In this document: one piece after another, positions 18,885 to 27,272 of the stretch
Numbering within the stretch: the stretch's first letter is position 1
Layout of the letters: each line of letters opens with the position of its first letter
Assembly (NCBI GenBank): GCA_024639125.1
Contig: JAHEJA010000012.1
Coordinates: 1 to 64,000 of the forward strand
Direction: 5' to 3'
DNA from: Paracoccaceae bacterium
GTDB lineage: Bacteria; Pseudomonadota; Alphaproteobacteria; Rhodobacterales; Rhodobacteraceae
DNA: 64,000 nt
Notes under the pieces: model-generated
The model's database searches: none
What the model was told of the DNA's origin: nothing
What the model saw: only the letters and a program-made list of their open reading frames with translations
Translations under genes and position numbers: made by a program

Positions 18885-19060
18885 CGCAAACAGACGTTGA
18901 AGCCATTTATGCCGCACTTGCCGAAACCATTGATCGCGTAACACCGGAAAAATCCGAATTATTTTTGGCTAAATTGGCGTTATTGATGGCCCATGAATTG
19001 GACGATCTGGACCGTGTACGCGCATTGATCGAAAGTGCCGAACTCGGGTTAGAGGTTTAA
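18881..19060 (+). CDS. Small DUF2783-like protein coupled to the FAD monooxygenase
   Basis: 59 residues (MTQTDVEAIYAAL to ESAELGLEV), too short for many gene finders. The start overlaps the monooxygenase stop as ATGA, which strongly suggests translational coupling. The protein is acidic, probably all-helical, with Leu-rich segments (LFLAKLALLMAHEL). I recall DUF2783 proteins as small partners encoded next to FAD monooxygenases in this family; that identification is from memory and not verified. It could be a small subunit or chaperone of the hydroxylase. Its stop codon TAA overlaps, on the other strand, the stop codon of the thioesterase gene inside a shared TTAA. Confidence 0.72.
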   Translation: MTQTDVEAIYAALAETIDRVTPEKSELFLAKLALLMAHELDDLDRVRALIESAELGLEV

Positions 19061-19482
19061 CCCCTATAACCGACAGGAACCATTGTCCCCTGCATTACAG
19101 CGATCAATTTTTGTTCCCCGTTATCAATCGCAAAAACGTCAGCCGTCACAACACATAACCGCCGCCCCGGCTTGATAACCTTGCCCACGGCCAAAAGGCT
19201 TTGACCCTTGGCGGGGGACACAAGGTTCACTTTCATCTCAGCTGTCACAACTTCGACCTCTGGATCAAACAGGGTAAGCGCCGAATATCCAGCCGCACTA
19301 TCGCCAATCGAAAACGCAATACCCGCATGCGCAAACCCGTGTTGCTGTGACACGGCCTCGGAAATCGGGGCAGCAATTGAAACCTGCCCCTCAGTGACAT
19401 CCGCCAACCGCGCTTTCAACGTGTTCATAAATCCCTGACGCGCAAAGCTATCTTGAATGCGCTGGAATAGCTCATCCTTCAC
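19057..19482 (-). CDS. PaaI-family hotdog thioesterase
   Basis: 141 residues with a 4HBT/PaaI hotdog fold. Matching segments are the helix region QQHGFAHAGIAFSIGDSAAGYSA, with the HAG/GD residues that form the PaaI active site, and the beta strands VVTAEMKVNLVSPAKGQSLLAVGKV. Such enzymes hydrolyse aryl-CoA or acyl-CoA thioesters, often in aromatic degradation. The start is GTG at 19482, overlapping the stop of the HD-domain gene as GTGA, so the two genes are translationally coupled. It converges on the Rieske/FAD monooxygenase operon. Confidence 0.85.
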   Translation of the reverse strand: MKDELFQRIQDSFARQGFMNTLKARLADVTEGQVSIAAPISEAVSQQHGFAHAGIAFSIGDSAAGYSALTLFDPEVEVVTAEMKVNLVSPAKGQSLLAVGKVIKPGRRLCVVTADVFAIDNGEQKLIAVMQGTMVPVGYRG

Positions 19483-20099
19483 TGCGCCGGCATCCCCATC
19501 AAATCCGTCACCACGCCGTCACGCAAAACGGCCTCATCCCACGCCTTACGGCCAAACACGTCGCGAACCATTGGTTCAAAATGCTCAAGTGGTTTCGCAT
19601 CATAGTCAGGATCAAAAGACGACTGATCCCAGCGTTCACAAAATGCAGCACAGGCGTTAAAACAGGGATGATCCTTAAACTCTTCACGCGCATTAGGATC
19701 CCAGTTGTAATGCGTTGCGTAATAAACCATCTGGAAAATTCCATGATGCTCAACAACCCAAGACACCTCCCACCGAACAAAGGGGCGGATCACTTCTGCT
19801 GAAAATCGATCATGATTTTGCGGCGCAAGCCCGTCACCAATATCATGCAACAAAGCCCCAACAATCCAATCAATATCCGCGCCATCCCGCTCGGCACGTG
19901 TCGCCGCCTGTAAACCATGGACCATGCGATTGATTTTATAGCCGTCCAAAGATGTCTCTGCTTGGCGCCGCAACTCATCCAAAACGCGATCCGCCGTCAA
20001 TGCATGATGCGGCTTTTCCAGCTCAGCCAAAAGCGCGTAATCTTCTTTCGTGCCATGCTTCATTTCCGTAAATGAAACAGTTCCCTCATCATAGCTCAT
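19479..20099 (-). CDS. HD-domain protein of the mixed-valent diiron oxygenase (PhnZ/MIOX) type
   Basis: 206 residues. The metal-binding pattern of the HD superfamily is visible: His61 (MVHGLQAATRAE), His85-Asp86 (ALLHDIGDG), His96 and the pair His118-His119 (VVEHHGIFQMVYYATH). The spacing and the GLQAA and FQ...Y segments resemble the HD oxygenases PhnZ and myo-inositol oxygenase more than nucleotide phosphohydrolases. An oxidative C-C or C-P bond cleavage role is therefore possible. The substrate is unknown. I start at the second ATG (20099), where AAGGA is 7 bases away, rather than 20105. It is coupled to the PaaI thioesterase downstream. Confidence 0.72.
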   Translation of the reverse strand: MSYDEGTVSFTEMKHGTKEDYALLAELEKPHHALTADRVLDELRRQAETSLDGYKINRMVHGLQAATRAERDGADIDWIVGALLHDIGDGLAPQNHDRFSAEVIRPFVRWEVSWVVEHHGIFQMVYYATHYNWDPNAREEFKDHPCFNACAAFCERWDQSSFDPDYDAKPLEHFEPMVRDVFGRKAWDEAVLRDGVVTDLMGMPAQ

Positions 20100-20105
20100 G
20101 CGCAT

Positions 20106-20435
20106 TTCCTTTACTTAATCATCCGGGCAAGCATGAACCAAAGCAAATTGACACGCAATATTTTTGACACACGTCGCTTCACATTTGCCGAAATACTCAA
20201 TCACCCCGATTTCAAAGTGCATAAAATCAAGAAGGGGGTTCGGAGCGGATCCAAACCCCCAATCCCCTACAGCTCCCACAGCCCTCGGGTATTCAGGTTC
20301 AGCCATCCTAGCACGAACACGACCAACCTACCCAATCCAACCGATTTCACCAAGTTCAAAATATTTAGAAATGTATCTATTTTAGGCATAAAAAAACCCA
20401 CCGCTGGGGTGGGCTTTTGATCCAAGCTTACAACA
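20106..20435. other. 330-base gene-free stretch with paired TTGACAC repeats and a G5TT/AAC5 palindrome
   Basis: No credible gene lies here. It contains two direct TTGACAC repeats (20148-20154 and 20164-20170), a palindrome GGGGGTT...AACCCCC with an inner GGA/TCC (20234-20260) that would form a 10-bp interrupted stem, and at the right end the terminator of the DUF2853 gene. The promoter of the HD-domain gene must be in the left part, but no convincing minus-strand boxes are seen. Confidence 0.5.
20391..20417 (-). terminator. Rho-independent terminator of the DUF2853 gene
   Basis: On the minus strand, AAAAGCCCACC-CCAGC-GGTGGGTTTTTT forms a GC-rich stem followed directly by a T-run, 18 bases after the stop of the DUF2853 gene. 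This is a classical intrinsic terminator. Confidence 0.88.
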
Positions 20436-20777
20436 TTACTTGTAAACGGATTCTTTACCAAAGTGTTTGGCAAGCATGTAATAAACAACTGCGCGGTATT
20501 TATTACGTTCTGAGCGACCGTAAACTTCGATGACTTTGTTGATGGCTTCCATCAATTCTGGCCCATCAGCCAGCCCAAGCTTTTTGATCAAGAAACTGTT
20601 CTTTACCGTTTCAAGTTCACTTTCCTGGCTGCCCGCAACTGTGGATGCATCCGCATTGTAAATTGAAGGGCCACACCCGATTGTCACCTTTTTCAAAAGG
20701 TCCATATCTGGCGTCATGCCACATTTATTTTTCAAATCTTCTGCATATTTTGCAATTAGGTCGTCACGCTTTCCCAT
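20436..20777 (-). CDS. DUF2853 family protein
   Basis: 113-residue small soluble protein (MGKRDDLIAKYAEDLKNKCG to AKHFGKESVYK) that I recognise as the DUF2853 family, helical and of unknown function. It has two cysteines (residues 19 and 35) and no membrane segment. It has its own GGGAG ribosome site and its own strong terminator, so it is probably a single-gene transcript. The neighbours, a HD protein and AhcY, offer no functional hint. Confidence 0.82.
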   Translation of the reverse strand: MGKRDDLIAKYAEDLKNKCGMTPDMDLLKKVTIGCGPSIYNADASTVAGSQESELETVKNSFLIKKLGLADGPELMEAINKVIEVYGRSERNKYRAVVYYMLAKHFGKESVYK

Positions 20778-20984
20778 AGTAGCTCTCCCTTTTGGATATA
20801 TCTAAAATACTAAAGGATACCTTAACGGCTTTTGCAGACGTTACAATCCAGAATTTGCGGGGAAGTATTTCAAGGCGCCATCATATAAATCATGCGCTTT
20901 TGTGACATTTGTCTGTGACCGGTCGTCAAGCTGAATACCCTGACGTGGCGTGCAATCATCCAAAAGAAGAATAGTCCAGGGAAA

Positions 20985-21013
20985 CACTGCCGCAGAACAG
21001 GTCCGCGGCAGTG
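20985..21013 (-). terminator. Hairpin downstream of ahcY
   Basis: CACTGCCGC...GCGGCAGTG forms a perfect 9-bp stem with an 11-base loop, 8 bases after the ahcY stop on the minus strand. It is followed only by TTTCCC, so it may be a weak intrinsic terminator or a 3' stabilising stem. The remainder of 20778-20984 shows no gene. Confidence 0.6.
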
Positions 21014-21020
21014 GGCAGTA

Positions 21021-22406
21021 TTAGTAGCGGTAATGTTCTGGCTTAAAGGGTCCATCAGGTGTGACACCGATATAATCCGCTTGATCCTTGGCAAGTTTGG
21101 TCAGCTTGACGCCAATACGATCAAGGTGCAGGCGGGCAACTTTTTCGTCCAAATGCTTGGGCAGAATATAGACTTCGTTCTTGTAGTTGTCGCCATTGTT
21201 CCACAATTCCATCTGCGCCAATACTTGGTTCGTAAAGGACGCGGACATCACAAACGATGGGTGACCTGTTGCATTGCCAAGGTTCAACAAACGTCCCTCA
21301 GACAAAAGGATAATACGGCTGCCGGATGGCATTTCGATCATATCCACTTGGTCTTTGATGTTGGTCCATTTGTGGTTTTTCAATGCTGCCACTTGGATTT
21401 CATTGTCAAAGTGGCCGATGTTTCCAACGATCGCCATATCCTTCATTTCGCGGATATGTTCGATGCGGATAACGTCTTTGTTACCCGTGGTGGTGATAAA
21501 GATGTCAGCCGTATCGACAACATCTTCTAGTATGACAACTTCAAAGCCATCCATCGCCGCTTGCAGCGCACAGATTGGATCAACCTCGGTGACCTTGACG
21601 CGCGCGCCTGCGCCACGCAAAGATGCAGCCGATCCTTTGCCAACATCGCCATATCCACAAACAACGGCGACTTTACCAGCCATCATTGTATCTGTGGCGC
21701 GGCGAATACCGTCAACAAGGCTTTCTTTGCAGCCGTATTTATTGTCGAACTTGGACTTCGTGACCGAGTCATTCACGTTGATCGCAGGGAACGGCAACTG
21801 GCCTTGTTTTACCAATTCGTACAAGCGGTGAACGCCTGTTGTTGTTTCTTCTGACACACCTTGGATCGCATCGCGTGTTTTTGTGAACCAACCAGGGGAT
21901 TGGGCCATACGCTTTTTGATCTGCGCTTTGATGACTTCTTCTTCTTCGGACTGTGGCACAGGAATGATTTCCTCGCCTGCTTCGGCGCGCGCGCCCAAAA
22001 GCACGTACAATGTTGCATCACCCCCATCGTCCAAGATCATGTTGGGGCCATCCGCAAACATGAATGACTTGTCCAAGTAATCCCAATGCTCTTCTAATGA
22101 CTGGCCTTTGATCGCGAACACTGGAATGCCTGCTTCGGCAATCGCAGCGGCTGCGTGATCTTGGGTCGAGAAGATGTTGCACGACGCCCAGCGCACATCC
22201 GCGCCAAGTGACACCAATGTTTCAATCAAAACAGCCGTTTGAATGGTCATGTGCAATGACCCGACAATGCGCGCACCTGACAATGGCTTTGCCGCACCGT
22301 ATTCGGCACGCAGGGCCATGAGACCCGGCATTTCTGTTTCTGCAATATCCAACTCTTTGCGGCCGAAACCTGCTAGGTTGATGTCTTTGACAATGTAATC
22401 CGACAT
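21021..22406 (-). CDS. ahcY: S-adenosylhomocysteine hydrolase (adenosylhomocysteinase)
   Basis: 461 residues, the NAD-dependent enzyme that splits S-adenosylhomocysteine into adenosine and homocysteine and so relieves product inhibition of methyltransferases. Visible are the NAD motif [10 protein letters not shown], the substrate region [15 protein letters not shown] near the N-terminus and the C-terminal ending KPEHYRY, which places Lys and Tyr in the partner subunit's NAD site. The start at 22406 ([15 protein letters not shown]) has AAGGAG 6 bases upstream; an ATG at 22439 lacks one. The upstream region was checked for SAH-riboswitch features and none was seen. It is divergent from a SAM-dependent methyltransferase. 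Confidence 0.97.
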   Translation of the reverse strand: MSDYIVKDINLAGFGRKELDIAETEMPGLMALRAEYGAAKPLSGARIVGSLHMTIQTAVLIETLVSLGADVRWASCNIFSTQDHAAAAIAEAGIPVFAIKGQSLEEHWDYLDKSFMFADGPNMILDDGGDATLYVLLGARAEAGEEIIPVPQSEEEEVIKAQIKKRMAQSPGWFTKTRDAIQGVSEETTTGVHRLYELVKQGQLPFPAINVNDSVTKSKFDNKYGCKESLVDGIRRATDTMMAGKVAVVCGYGDVGKGSAASLRGAGARVKVTEVDPICALQAAMDGFEVVILEDVVDTADIFITTTGNKDVIRIEHIREMKDMAIVGNIGHFDNEIQVAALKNHKWTNIKDQVDMIEMPSGSRIILLSEGRLLNLGNATGHPSFVMSASFTNQVLAQMELWNNGDNYKNEVYILPKHLDEKVARLHLDRIGVKLTKLAKDQADYIGVTPDGPFKPEHYRY

Positions 22407-22511
22407 GGAATGCTCCTTAATTTGTGGGTCGGCTATCACAGAATAACCTTTTCAGCAATCACGTAGCGAGTTAGCTTGAATTCATAGTTTTTCAATTTCT
22501 TAGGTAAAGTC

Positions 22512-23300
22512 ATGGACAAAGAAATTTCTACACAACGCTGGCATGAAAATGCACAGACATGGACCACACTTTCCCGTGCCGGATATGACGTCTATCGGGA
22601 CGTTTTGAACACCCCTTGGTTTTTACGGTTTCTGCCAGATGTCACCGGACAATTTGGCATCGACATTGGCTGCGGAGAGGGCACAAATACCCGTCGTGTT
22701 GCCCAGCTTGGGGCGACAATCACGGGCTGTGATTTGGTTCAGACATTTGTTGATGCCGCCCAAGAATTAGAAGCCCACGACCCTGTTGGTGCATCCTTCA
22801 CCCAAGCAGATGCGCGCCATCTTCCTTTTGTGGATAACCATTTTGATTTTGCCACGTCTTTTATGTGTTTGATGGATTTTCCCAATCCAGATCAAGCCCT
22901 TAAAGAAGCATTCCGCGTGATAAAACCCACAGGATTCTTACAGTTTTCAATTTTGCACCCTTGCTTTGTAACGCTAAACAGCAAAAGGGACCAAGACCCC
23001 GTTACCGGCAAACTAGGACGCACCGTTCACGAATATTTCACGCATAGCAACGGCGCCGAGGAAACATGGACCTTTGGAACGGTTCCGCCCGAGCTTTTGG
23101 ACACGATACCAAAATTCAACGTCCCTAGGTTTCATCGCCCCCTTAGTGATTGGATCAATGACATTGTCACGACCGGGTTCACGTTAGAAGCCATCCAAGA
23201 ACCGCGCGCCACTGACCAAGAAGCGCGCGACCATCCCAGCGTTGCAGATACGCGCGACACCCCCTTGTTCCTTCACTTTCGATGCCGCAAGCCGGAATAA
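22512..23300 (+). CDS. Class I SAM-dependent methyltransferase
   Basis: 262 residues with the Rossmann-like SAM fold. Motif I is GIDIGCGEGTNTRRVAQLG near residue 50, the acidic loop ITGCDLVQTFVDAA follows, motif II is FTQADARHLPFVDNHFDFATS, and motif III is KEAFRVIKPTGFLQFSILHP. The methyl acceptor is unknown; the layout is that of the UbiE/Methyltransf_11 group acting on small molecules. It faces away from ahcY across about 105 bases. The co-location with the SAH-recycling enzyme is suggestive only. Confidence 0.87.
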   Translation: MDKEISTQRWHENAQTWTTLSRAGYDVYRDVLNTPWFLRFLPDVTGQFGIDIGCGEGTNTRRVAQLGATITGCDLVQTFVDAAQELEAHDPVGASFTQADARHLPFVDNHFDFATSFMCLMDFPNPDQALKEAFRVIKPTGFLQFSILHPCFVTLNSKRDQDPVTGKLGRTVHEYFTHSNGAEETWTFGTVPPELLDTIPKFNVPRFHRPLSDWINDIVTTGFTLEAIQEPRATDQEARDHPSVADTRDTPLFLHFRCRKPE

Positions 23301-23356
23301 CACTTGAACTAAGCTGCGATATTTTGTGTAAACAAAACGTGAACAAGGGGAATCGC

Positions 23357-23947
23357 ATGAAACAAACACGCGCTTGGCAAAGGATGCTTTCTGGTCGGCG
23401 GCTGGATCTGCTTGATCCGACCCCCATGGATATCGAAATCGAAGATATCGCCCATGGCTTGGCCTTTGTTGCGCGGTGGAACGGTCAAACCCGTGGTGAT
23501 TTTGCCTATTCAGTTGCGGAACATTCGCTCTTGGTGACTGAATTGTTCACACGCATGAACCCTGGGATTGCAGGTAAATGGAAATTGGCCGCTCTGCTGC
23601 ATGATGCGCCAGAATACGTGATCGGGGACATGATTTCACCGGTCAAGGCATCGGTAGGCGACGGATATGGTGAATTGGATGATCGCTTGACCGCAGCTAT
23701 TCACATCCGCTTTGGGCTTCCTGCGGTGTTACCTGCGATGATCAAGAAACAAATCAAACAAGCAGACCACATAAGCGCATGGATGGAAGCCGTTGAGGTA
23801 GCGGGTTTTGAAGCAGCCGAGGCTGACAAGCTGTTTGGTAAGCCAGACCGCACCTTTATAAAAGGATTGGGGATCACCCTGCGCCCCCCCAAAGAAACCC
23901 GCATAGATTTTATTGAAACCTTTGAACGGCTTTTGGCAACACTATGA
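23357..23947 (+). CDS. YfbR-like HD-domain hydrolase
   Basis: 196 residues. The HD metal site is visible as FAYSVAEHSLLVTELF (first His) and LAALLHDAPEYVIGD (His-Asp pair), with a downstream Asp in KQADHISAWMEA. The arrangement resembles YfbR-type 5'-deoxynucleotidases, which hydrolyse dNMPs with divalent metal. I start at the ATG at 23357, which follows AAGGGG by a normal distance; a longer reading would overlap the methyltransferase gene. It overlaps the following GNAT gene by ATGA. Confidence 0.82.
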   Translation: MKQTRAWQRMLSGRRLDLLDPTPMDIEIEDIAHGLAFVARWNGQTRGDFAYSVAEHSLLVTELFTRMNPGIAGKWKLAALLHDAPEYVIGDMISPVKASVGDGYGELDDRLTAAIHIRFGLPAVLPAMIKKQIKQADHISAWMEAVEVAGFEAAEADKLFGKPDRTFIKGLGITLRPPKETRIDFIETFERLLATL

Positions 23948-24438
23948 CCCAGATCACGATACGCCCAGCGCACATTACAGATGCACACGCCATGTGCGAC
24001 GTCATTAACCCCCTGATTGTCGAAGGCACGACAACGGCACATCGCACACTGTTTGACGCTAAACGCGCCGTCGCGCATTATCTCGAACCCGAGGATTATA
24101 TCTCTTGCCAAGTTGCTGTGTCCGCAAACCGACTTGTCGGATTTCAATCCTTGCAGTGGCGGGATCGAGATGGGCTTCCAGATCGTACCGCAGAGATTGC
24201 AAGCTTTGTCGCGCATGACCAACATGGTCGCGGCATTGGGCATTTGCTTTTTGCGGCCACACTTGAAGCCGCGCGCAAGGCGAAGGTTGTGGTCATAGAC
24301 GCCACCATTCGCGCCGACAATGTGCCGGGATTAGCGTTTTATTCCAAGCTTGGATTTATAGATCACACGCTCCATAAACAACGCCCTCTATCAGATGGCA
24401 CCTTGGTGGACCGTGTTCAAAAGCTGTTTTGGCTTTAA
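23944..24438 (+). CDS. GNAT-family N-acetyltransferase
   Basis: 164 residues with the GNAT fold. IRPAHITDAHAMCDVINPL opens the domain, EIASFVAHDQHGRGIGHLLF carries the acetyl-CoA P-loop (Q/RxxGxG/A), and NVPGLAFYSKLGFIDHTLHKQ closes it. It is similar to phosphinothricin-type acetyltransferases, which acetylate amino groups of amino acids or small amines. The start overlaps the preceding stop (ATGA), so expression is coupled to the HD hydrolase. The substrate is unknown. Confidence 0.87.
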   Translation: MTQITIRPAHITDAHAMCDVINPLIVEGTTTAHRTLFDAKRAVAHYLEPEDYISCQVAVSANRLVGFQSLQWRDRDGLPDRTAEIASFVAHDQHGRGIGHLLFAATLEAARKAKVVVIDATIRADNVPGLAFYSKLGFIDHTLHKQRPLSDGTLVDRVQKLFWL

Positions 24439-24451
24439 CCAGATACACCAG

Positions 24452-25003
24452 CTATTTAGGGCTACGCTTTGCCAATATCCGCTGCAAAGTACGGCGGTGC
24501 ATGTTTAGACGACGCGCTGTTTCGCTGACGTTACGATCACAAAGTTCATAGACGCGCTGAATATGTTCCCAACGGACGCGATCCGCGCTCATGGGGTTTT
24601 CAGGTGGCGGAGGAAGATCATCGCCCGTCGCCAACAACGCATTGGTGATATCCGTCGCATCCGCCGGTTTTGACAAATAATCCGTTGCACCAATTTTCAC
24701 CGCAGCAACAGCAGTCGCAATCGCACCATATCCGGTTAAAACCACAATACGGCTGTCGGGACGCTTGGTACGCAACACCTCGACCACATCCAAACCATTG
24801 CCGTCTTCTAGGCGCAAGTCCACCACGGCATAGGCAGGCGGGCGGGCCGTTGCAATCGCACGCCCCGCAGCCACTGATCCAGCCATTTCCACATCAAACC
24901 CGCGTTTTTCCATGGCTTTTGCAAGACGCCGCAAAAACGGTTCATCATCATCCACAAGAAGCAGCGTTTTATCTGGTCCGATGTTCGCAGTTTGGTCCGA
25001 CAC
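24452..25003 (-). CDS. regA: RegA/PrrA/ActR redox response regulator
   Basis: 183 residues. The receiver domain has the acidic pocket in LLLVDDDEPFL and the phospho-acceptor Asp62 in VVDLRLEDGNG. After a proline linker (LPPPPENP) comes a short Fis-type helix-turn-helix (VRWEHIQRVYELCDRNVSETARRLNMHRRTLQRIL split over about residues 138-175). This is the conserved DNA-binding partner of RegB that controls photosynthesis, CO2 and nitrogen fixation and respiration genes according to redox state. The start is GTG at 25003, with GGAGGG 6 bases upstream. It lies 78 bases downstream of the Sco gene in the same direction. Confidence 0.95.
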   Translation of the reverse strand: MSDQTANIGPDKTLLLVDDDEPFLRRLAKAMEKRGFDVEMAGSVAAGRAIATARPPAYAVVDLRLEDGNGLDVVEVLRTKRPDSRIVVLTGYGAIATAVAAVKIGATDYLSKPADATDITNALLATGDDLPPPPENPMSADRVRWEHIQRVYELCDRNVSETARRLNMHRRTLQRILAKRSPK

Positions 25004-25081
25004 GCGCGACCCTCCTATGAAATGATCATTTGCTTTTCAGTAGTTTAGACACGTCTATGAAATAGGTCAAACCCTCAGATT

Positions 25082-25708
25082 TCAACTATTTGCGATAAAA
25101 CAGGCTGTGGTTTTAGCCATTTGTTCCGGGGTTGTGGATTCTGGAAAGAATTCGACAAACCCGACCTCGGGTAGCACCAGATAGGTAAATACGGAATGAT
25201 CGACCAAATACATATCATCGCCGGTATTATGGATCTTGTAATAGGTGCGATAGGTTTTGCTGGCTGCGTCAACTTGCTCTTTGGTTCCCGTTAGGCCGAT
25301 TGCTTTGGGATGGATCAAGCTGGCAAATTCGCCCACGACCTCGGGGGTGTCGCGCGCAGGGTCAATGGAGATAAACACTGGCGTCACAGATTTTCCCATA
25401 TCCGCAAGCACATCAACCGCTTCGGCATTGCGCGTCATATCCAACGGACACACATCCGGGCAATAGGTATAGCCAAAATAAACAAGCGATGGTTCCGTGA
25501 TCACATCCAGATCCGTCACAGTGTCACCTTTGGCATTTTGCAACGAAAACGGCCCCCCAATCGCGGCGGTTCCACCAGCGATCACGCTCGTACGACAGCT
25601 TGCGAATTGGTCATCCGATTTATTGAAAACACCGCCCGTGACAGCCCAGCTAACCCCAAGCCCAACGACAACGGCGCCCCCTGCCAGAATGCTTAACATG
25701 CGCAACAT
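25082..25708 (-). CDS. Sco/SenC/PrrC copper-binding protein
   Basis: 208 residues. One N-terminal membrane anchor (about residues 4-24) is followed by a periplasmic thioredoxin-like domain. The copper ligands are Cys83 and Cys87 in YTYCPDVCPLD and a His in LVDHSVFTYL. Sco proteins deliver copper to the CuA or CuB site of cytochrome oxidases, and PrrC may link oxidase activity to the RegB kinase. It stands between regB (divergent) and regA (downstream), the canonical arrangement of these redox genes in Rhodobacteraceae. GGAGC precedes the ATG by about 6 bases. Confidence 0.95.
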   Translation of the reverse strand: MLRMLSILAGGAVVVGLGVSWAVTGGVFNKSDDQFASCRTSVIAGGTAAIGGPFSLQNAKGDTVTDLDVITEPSLVYFGYTYCPDVCPLDMTRNAEAVDVLADMGKSVTPVFISIDPARDTPEVVGEFASLIHPKAIGLTGTKEQVDAASKTYRTYYKIHNTGDDMYLVDHSVFTYLVLPEVGFVEFFPESTTPEQMAKTTACFIANS

Positions 25709-25794
25709 GAAAGAAGCTCCTTTACAAGTTTATTGATCGCTAGTCCTATGCCCCCTAATACAGGAAGGCAACGCGAATAAGAAGGTGCGACAGT

Positions 25795-27180
25795 ATGGCC
25801 GACGGAACAAAAAACCTATTTGCTGATCATAAACGCAGCAATTGGATCCGTCTGCGCACACTCGTGCTGTTGCGTTGGTTTGCTATCACCGGGCAAATTG
25901 CCGCCATTCTTGCCGCGCTATTTTACTTTGATCTGATCATTGAAATCGAATTTTGCATTGCCGCGATTGGGATCGCTATTGCGTTTAATCTATTTGCGAC
26001 CTTTGTCTTTCCCGAAAACAAACGACTGTCGGAACGGCAAAACGCATGGATGATCTTGTTTGACCTTGTTCAGCTGTGTTTCCTTTTGTTTCTGACGGGC
26101 GGCTTGAACAATCCCTTTGCGATGTTGGTTATCGCGCCAGTGGCCGTATCTGCATCCATCTTGCGCTTGCGTTCTACAATGGTGATTGGGGGCACTGCCA
26201 TCATTTTGATCACGGCAATGGTGGCGTTTAACATGCCCTTGCGCACCGAATACATGTTTATCCTGCGCATGCCTGATATCTTTATCTTTGGGAATTGGGC
26301 CGCGATTGTGATCGCGCTTATTTTTGTCAGCATCTATTCCTATCGTGTGTCCAGCGAAATGAACGCCATGAGCGATGGGCTTTTGGCGACGCAAATGGCC
26401 TTGGGGCGTGAACAGAAATTGACCGACCTGGGCGGCGTGATTGCCGCTGCTGCGCATGAACTTGGCACGCCTTTGGCGACGATCAAATTGACCAGTGCCG
26501 AATTGATGGAAGAACTGCGCGATGATCCAGAGCTGTTCGAAGACGCCGCGTTGATACGGGACCAAGCGGACCGGTGTCGCGATATTTTGCGGTCAATGGG
26601 GCGGGCCGGAAAAGATGATCTGCACCTGCGCAATGCCCCCATAGCCGAAGTCATCCGCGAAGCCGCAGACCCCCACAAAGACCGCGGCAAAGCCATTGAA
26701 ATGGTGTTTGAATCCGAACTTGATGACCTAGTGGATCACCCCGAGGTCATGCGAAAACCCGAAATCATCCACGGGCTGCGCAACATGATCCAGAATGCGG
26801 TCGACTTTGCCCGCTCGACCGTGTGGATCGAAGCGCTTTGGAATGATGATAAGATTACAATCCGCATCATGGATGATGGTCCGGGGTATCCACCGCATTT
26901 GATTGGGCGCATTGGGGATCCTTTGTTGAAACGCAGACGGACGCAGTCCGACTTGCAAACGCGCCCCGAATACGAAGGCATGGGGCTTGGGCTGTTTATA
27001 GCAAAAACGCTTCTAGAGCGCACCCAAGCGGATCTGACATTTGCCAATCTTTCCGAGCTTCCTAAACATCAACGCAGCCAAGGCGAACCAAACGGTGCTA
27101 TGGTCGAAATTGTCTGGAAACGCAGAGATATTCAAAAGCTTGGCCCCGTCACGGGCCAGAACCAAAATTTTTCCCTATAA
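25795..27180 (+). CDS. regB: RegB/PrrB/ActS redox-sensing histidine kinase
   Basis: 461 residues. About six membrane segments occupy residues 25-185, containing the quinone-binding motif GGLNNPF (102-108). The H-box is AAAAHELGTPLATIKL with the phosphorylated His221. Cys261 in ADRCRDIL corresponds to the redox-active cysteine of RegB. The ATPase domain shows N (HGLRNMIQNAVDFA), G1 (MDDGPGYPP) and G2 (GMGLGLFIAKTLL) boxes. It phosphorylates RegA when the quinone pool and oxidase flux signal low oxygen. It is divergent from the Sco gene across 86 bases. Confidence 0.96.
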   Translation: MADGTKNLFADHKRSNWIRLRTLVLLRWFAITGQIAAILAALFYFDLIIEIEFCIAAIGIAIAFNLFATFVFPENKRLSERQNAWMILFDLVQLCFLLFLTGGLNNPFAMLVIAPVAVSASILRLRSTMVIGGTAIILITAMVAFNMPLRTEYMFILRMPDIFIFGNWAAIVIALIFVSIYSYRVSSEMNAMSDGLLATQMALGREQKLTDLGGVIAAAAHELGTPLATIKLTSAELMEELRDDPELFEDAALIRDQADRCRDILRSMGRAGKDDLHLRNAPIAEVIREAADPHKDRGKAIEMVFESELDDLVDHPEVMRKPEIIHGLRNMIQNAVDFARSTVWIEALWNDDKITIRIMDDGPGYPPHLIGRIGDPLLKRRRTQSDLQTRPEYEGMGLGLFIAKTLLERTQADLTFANLSELPKHQRSQGEPNGAMVEIVWKRRDIQKLGPVTGQNQNFSL

Positions 27181-27186
27181 GAAGTG

Positions 27187-27202
27187 TTAACCAAACATTA
27201 AC
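27187..27202 (+). promoter_or_regulatory. CtrA-type site TTAA-N7-TTAAC
   Basis: TTAACCAAACATTAAC is an exact match to the TTAA-N7-TTAAC consensus of the alphaproteobacterial regulator CtrA. It lies 71 bases upstream of the PAS-protein start and 7 bases after the regB stop, in non-coding DNA. I saw no second copy when I looked over the other intergenic regions. Confidence 0.6.
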
Positions 27203-27272
27203 TATTCTTGAGTCAAAGTTCTAAGACAAGGGTCAGGCGGGTCAGGAATGACCGCGCCCAGAAAGGAATGGC

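Noticed and set aside
18881-20099. Phosphonate degradation (phnY/phnZ) locus
   Set aside because: The HD protein resembles PhnZ, but no PhnY-type dioxygenase or phosphonate transporter is nearby, so the function is left open.
20133-20420. A 95-codon plus-strand frame in the long gene-free stretch
   Set aside because: It runs across the palindrome and the DUF2853 terminator, has no ribosome site and no domain.
22407-22511. SAH or SAM riboswitch upstream of ahcY
   Set aside because: The leader was read in the minus direction and the conserved cores of these riboswitches were not found.
25990-26565. A 191-codon minus-strand frame inside regB
   Set aside because: It is His/Gln/Lys-rich low-complexity antisense to a well-conserved kinase.
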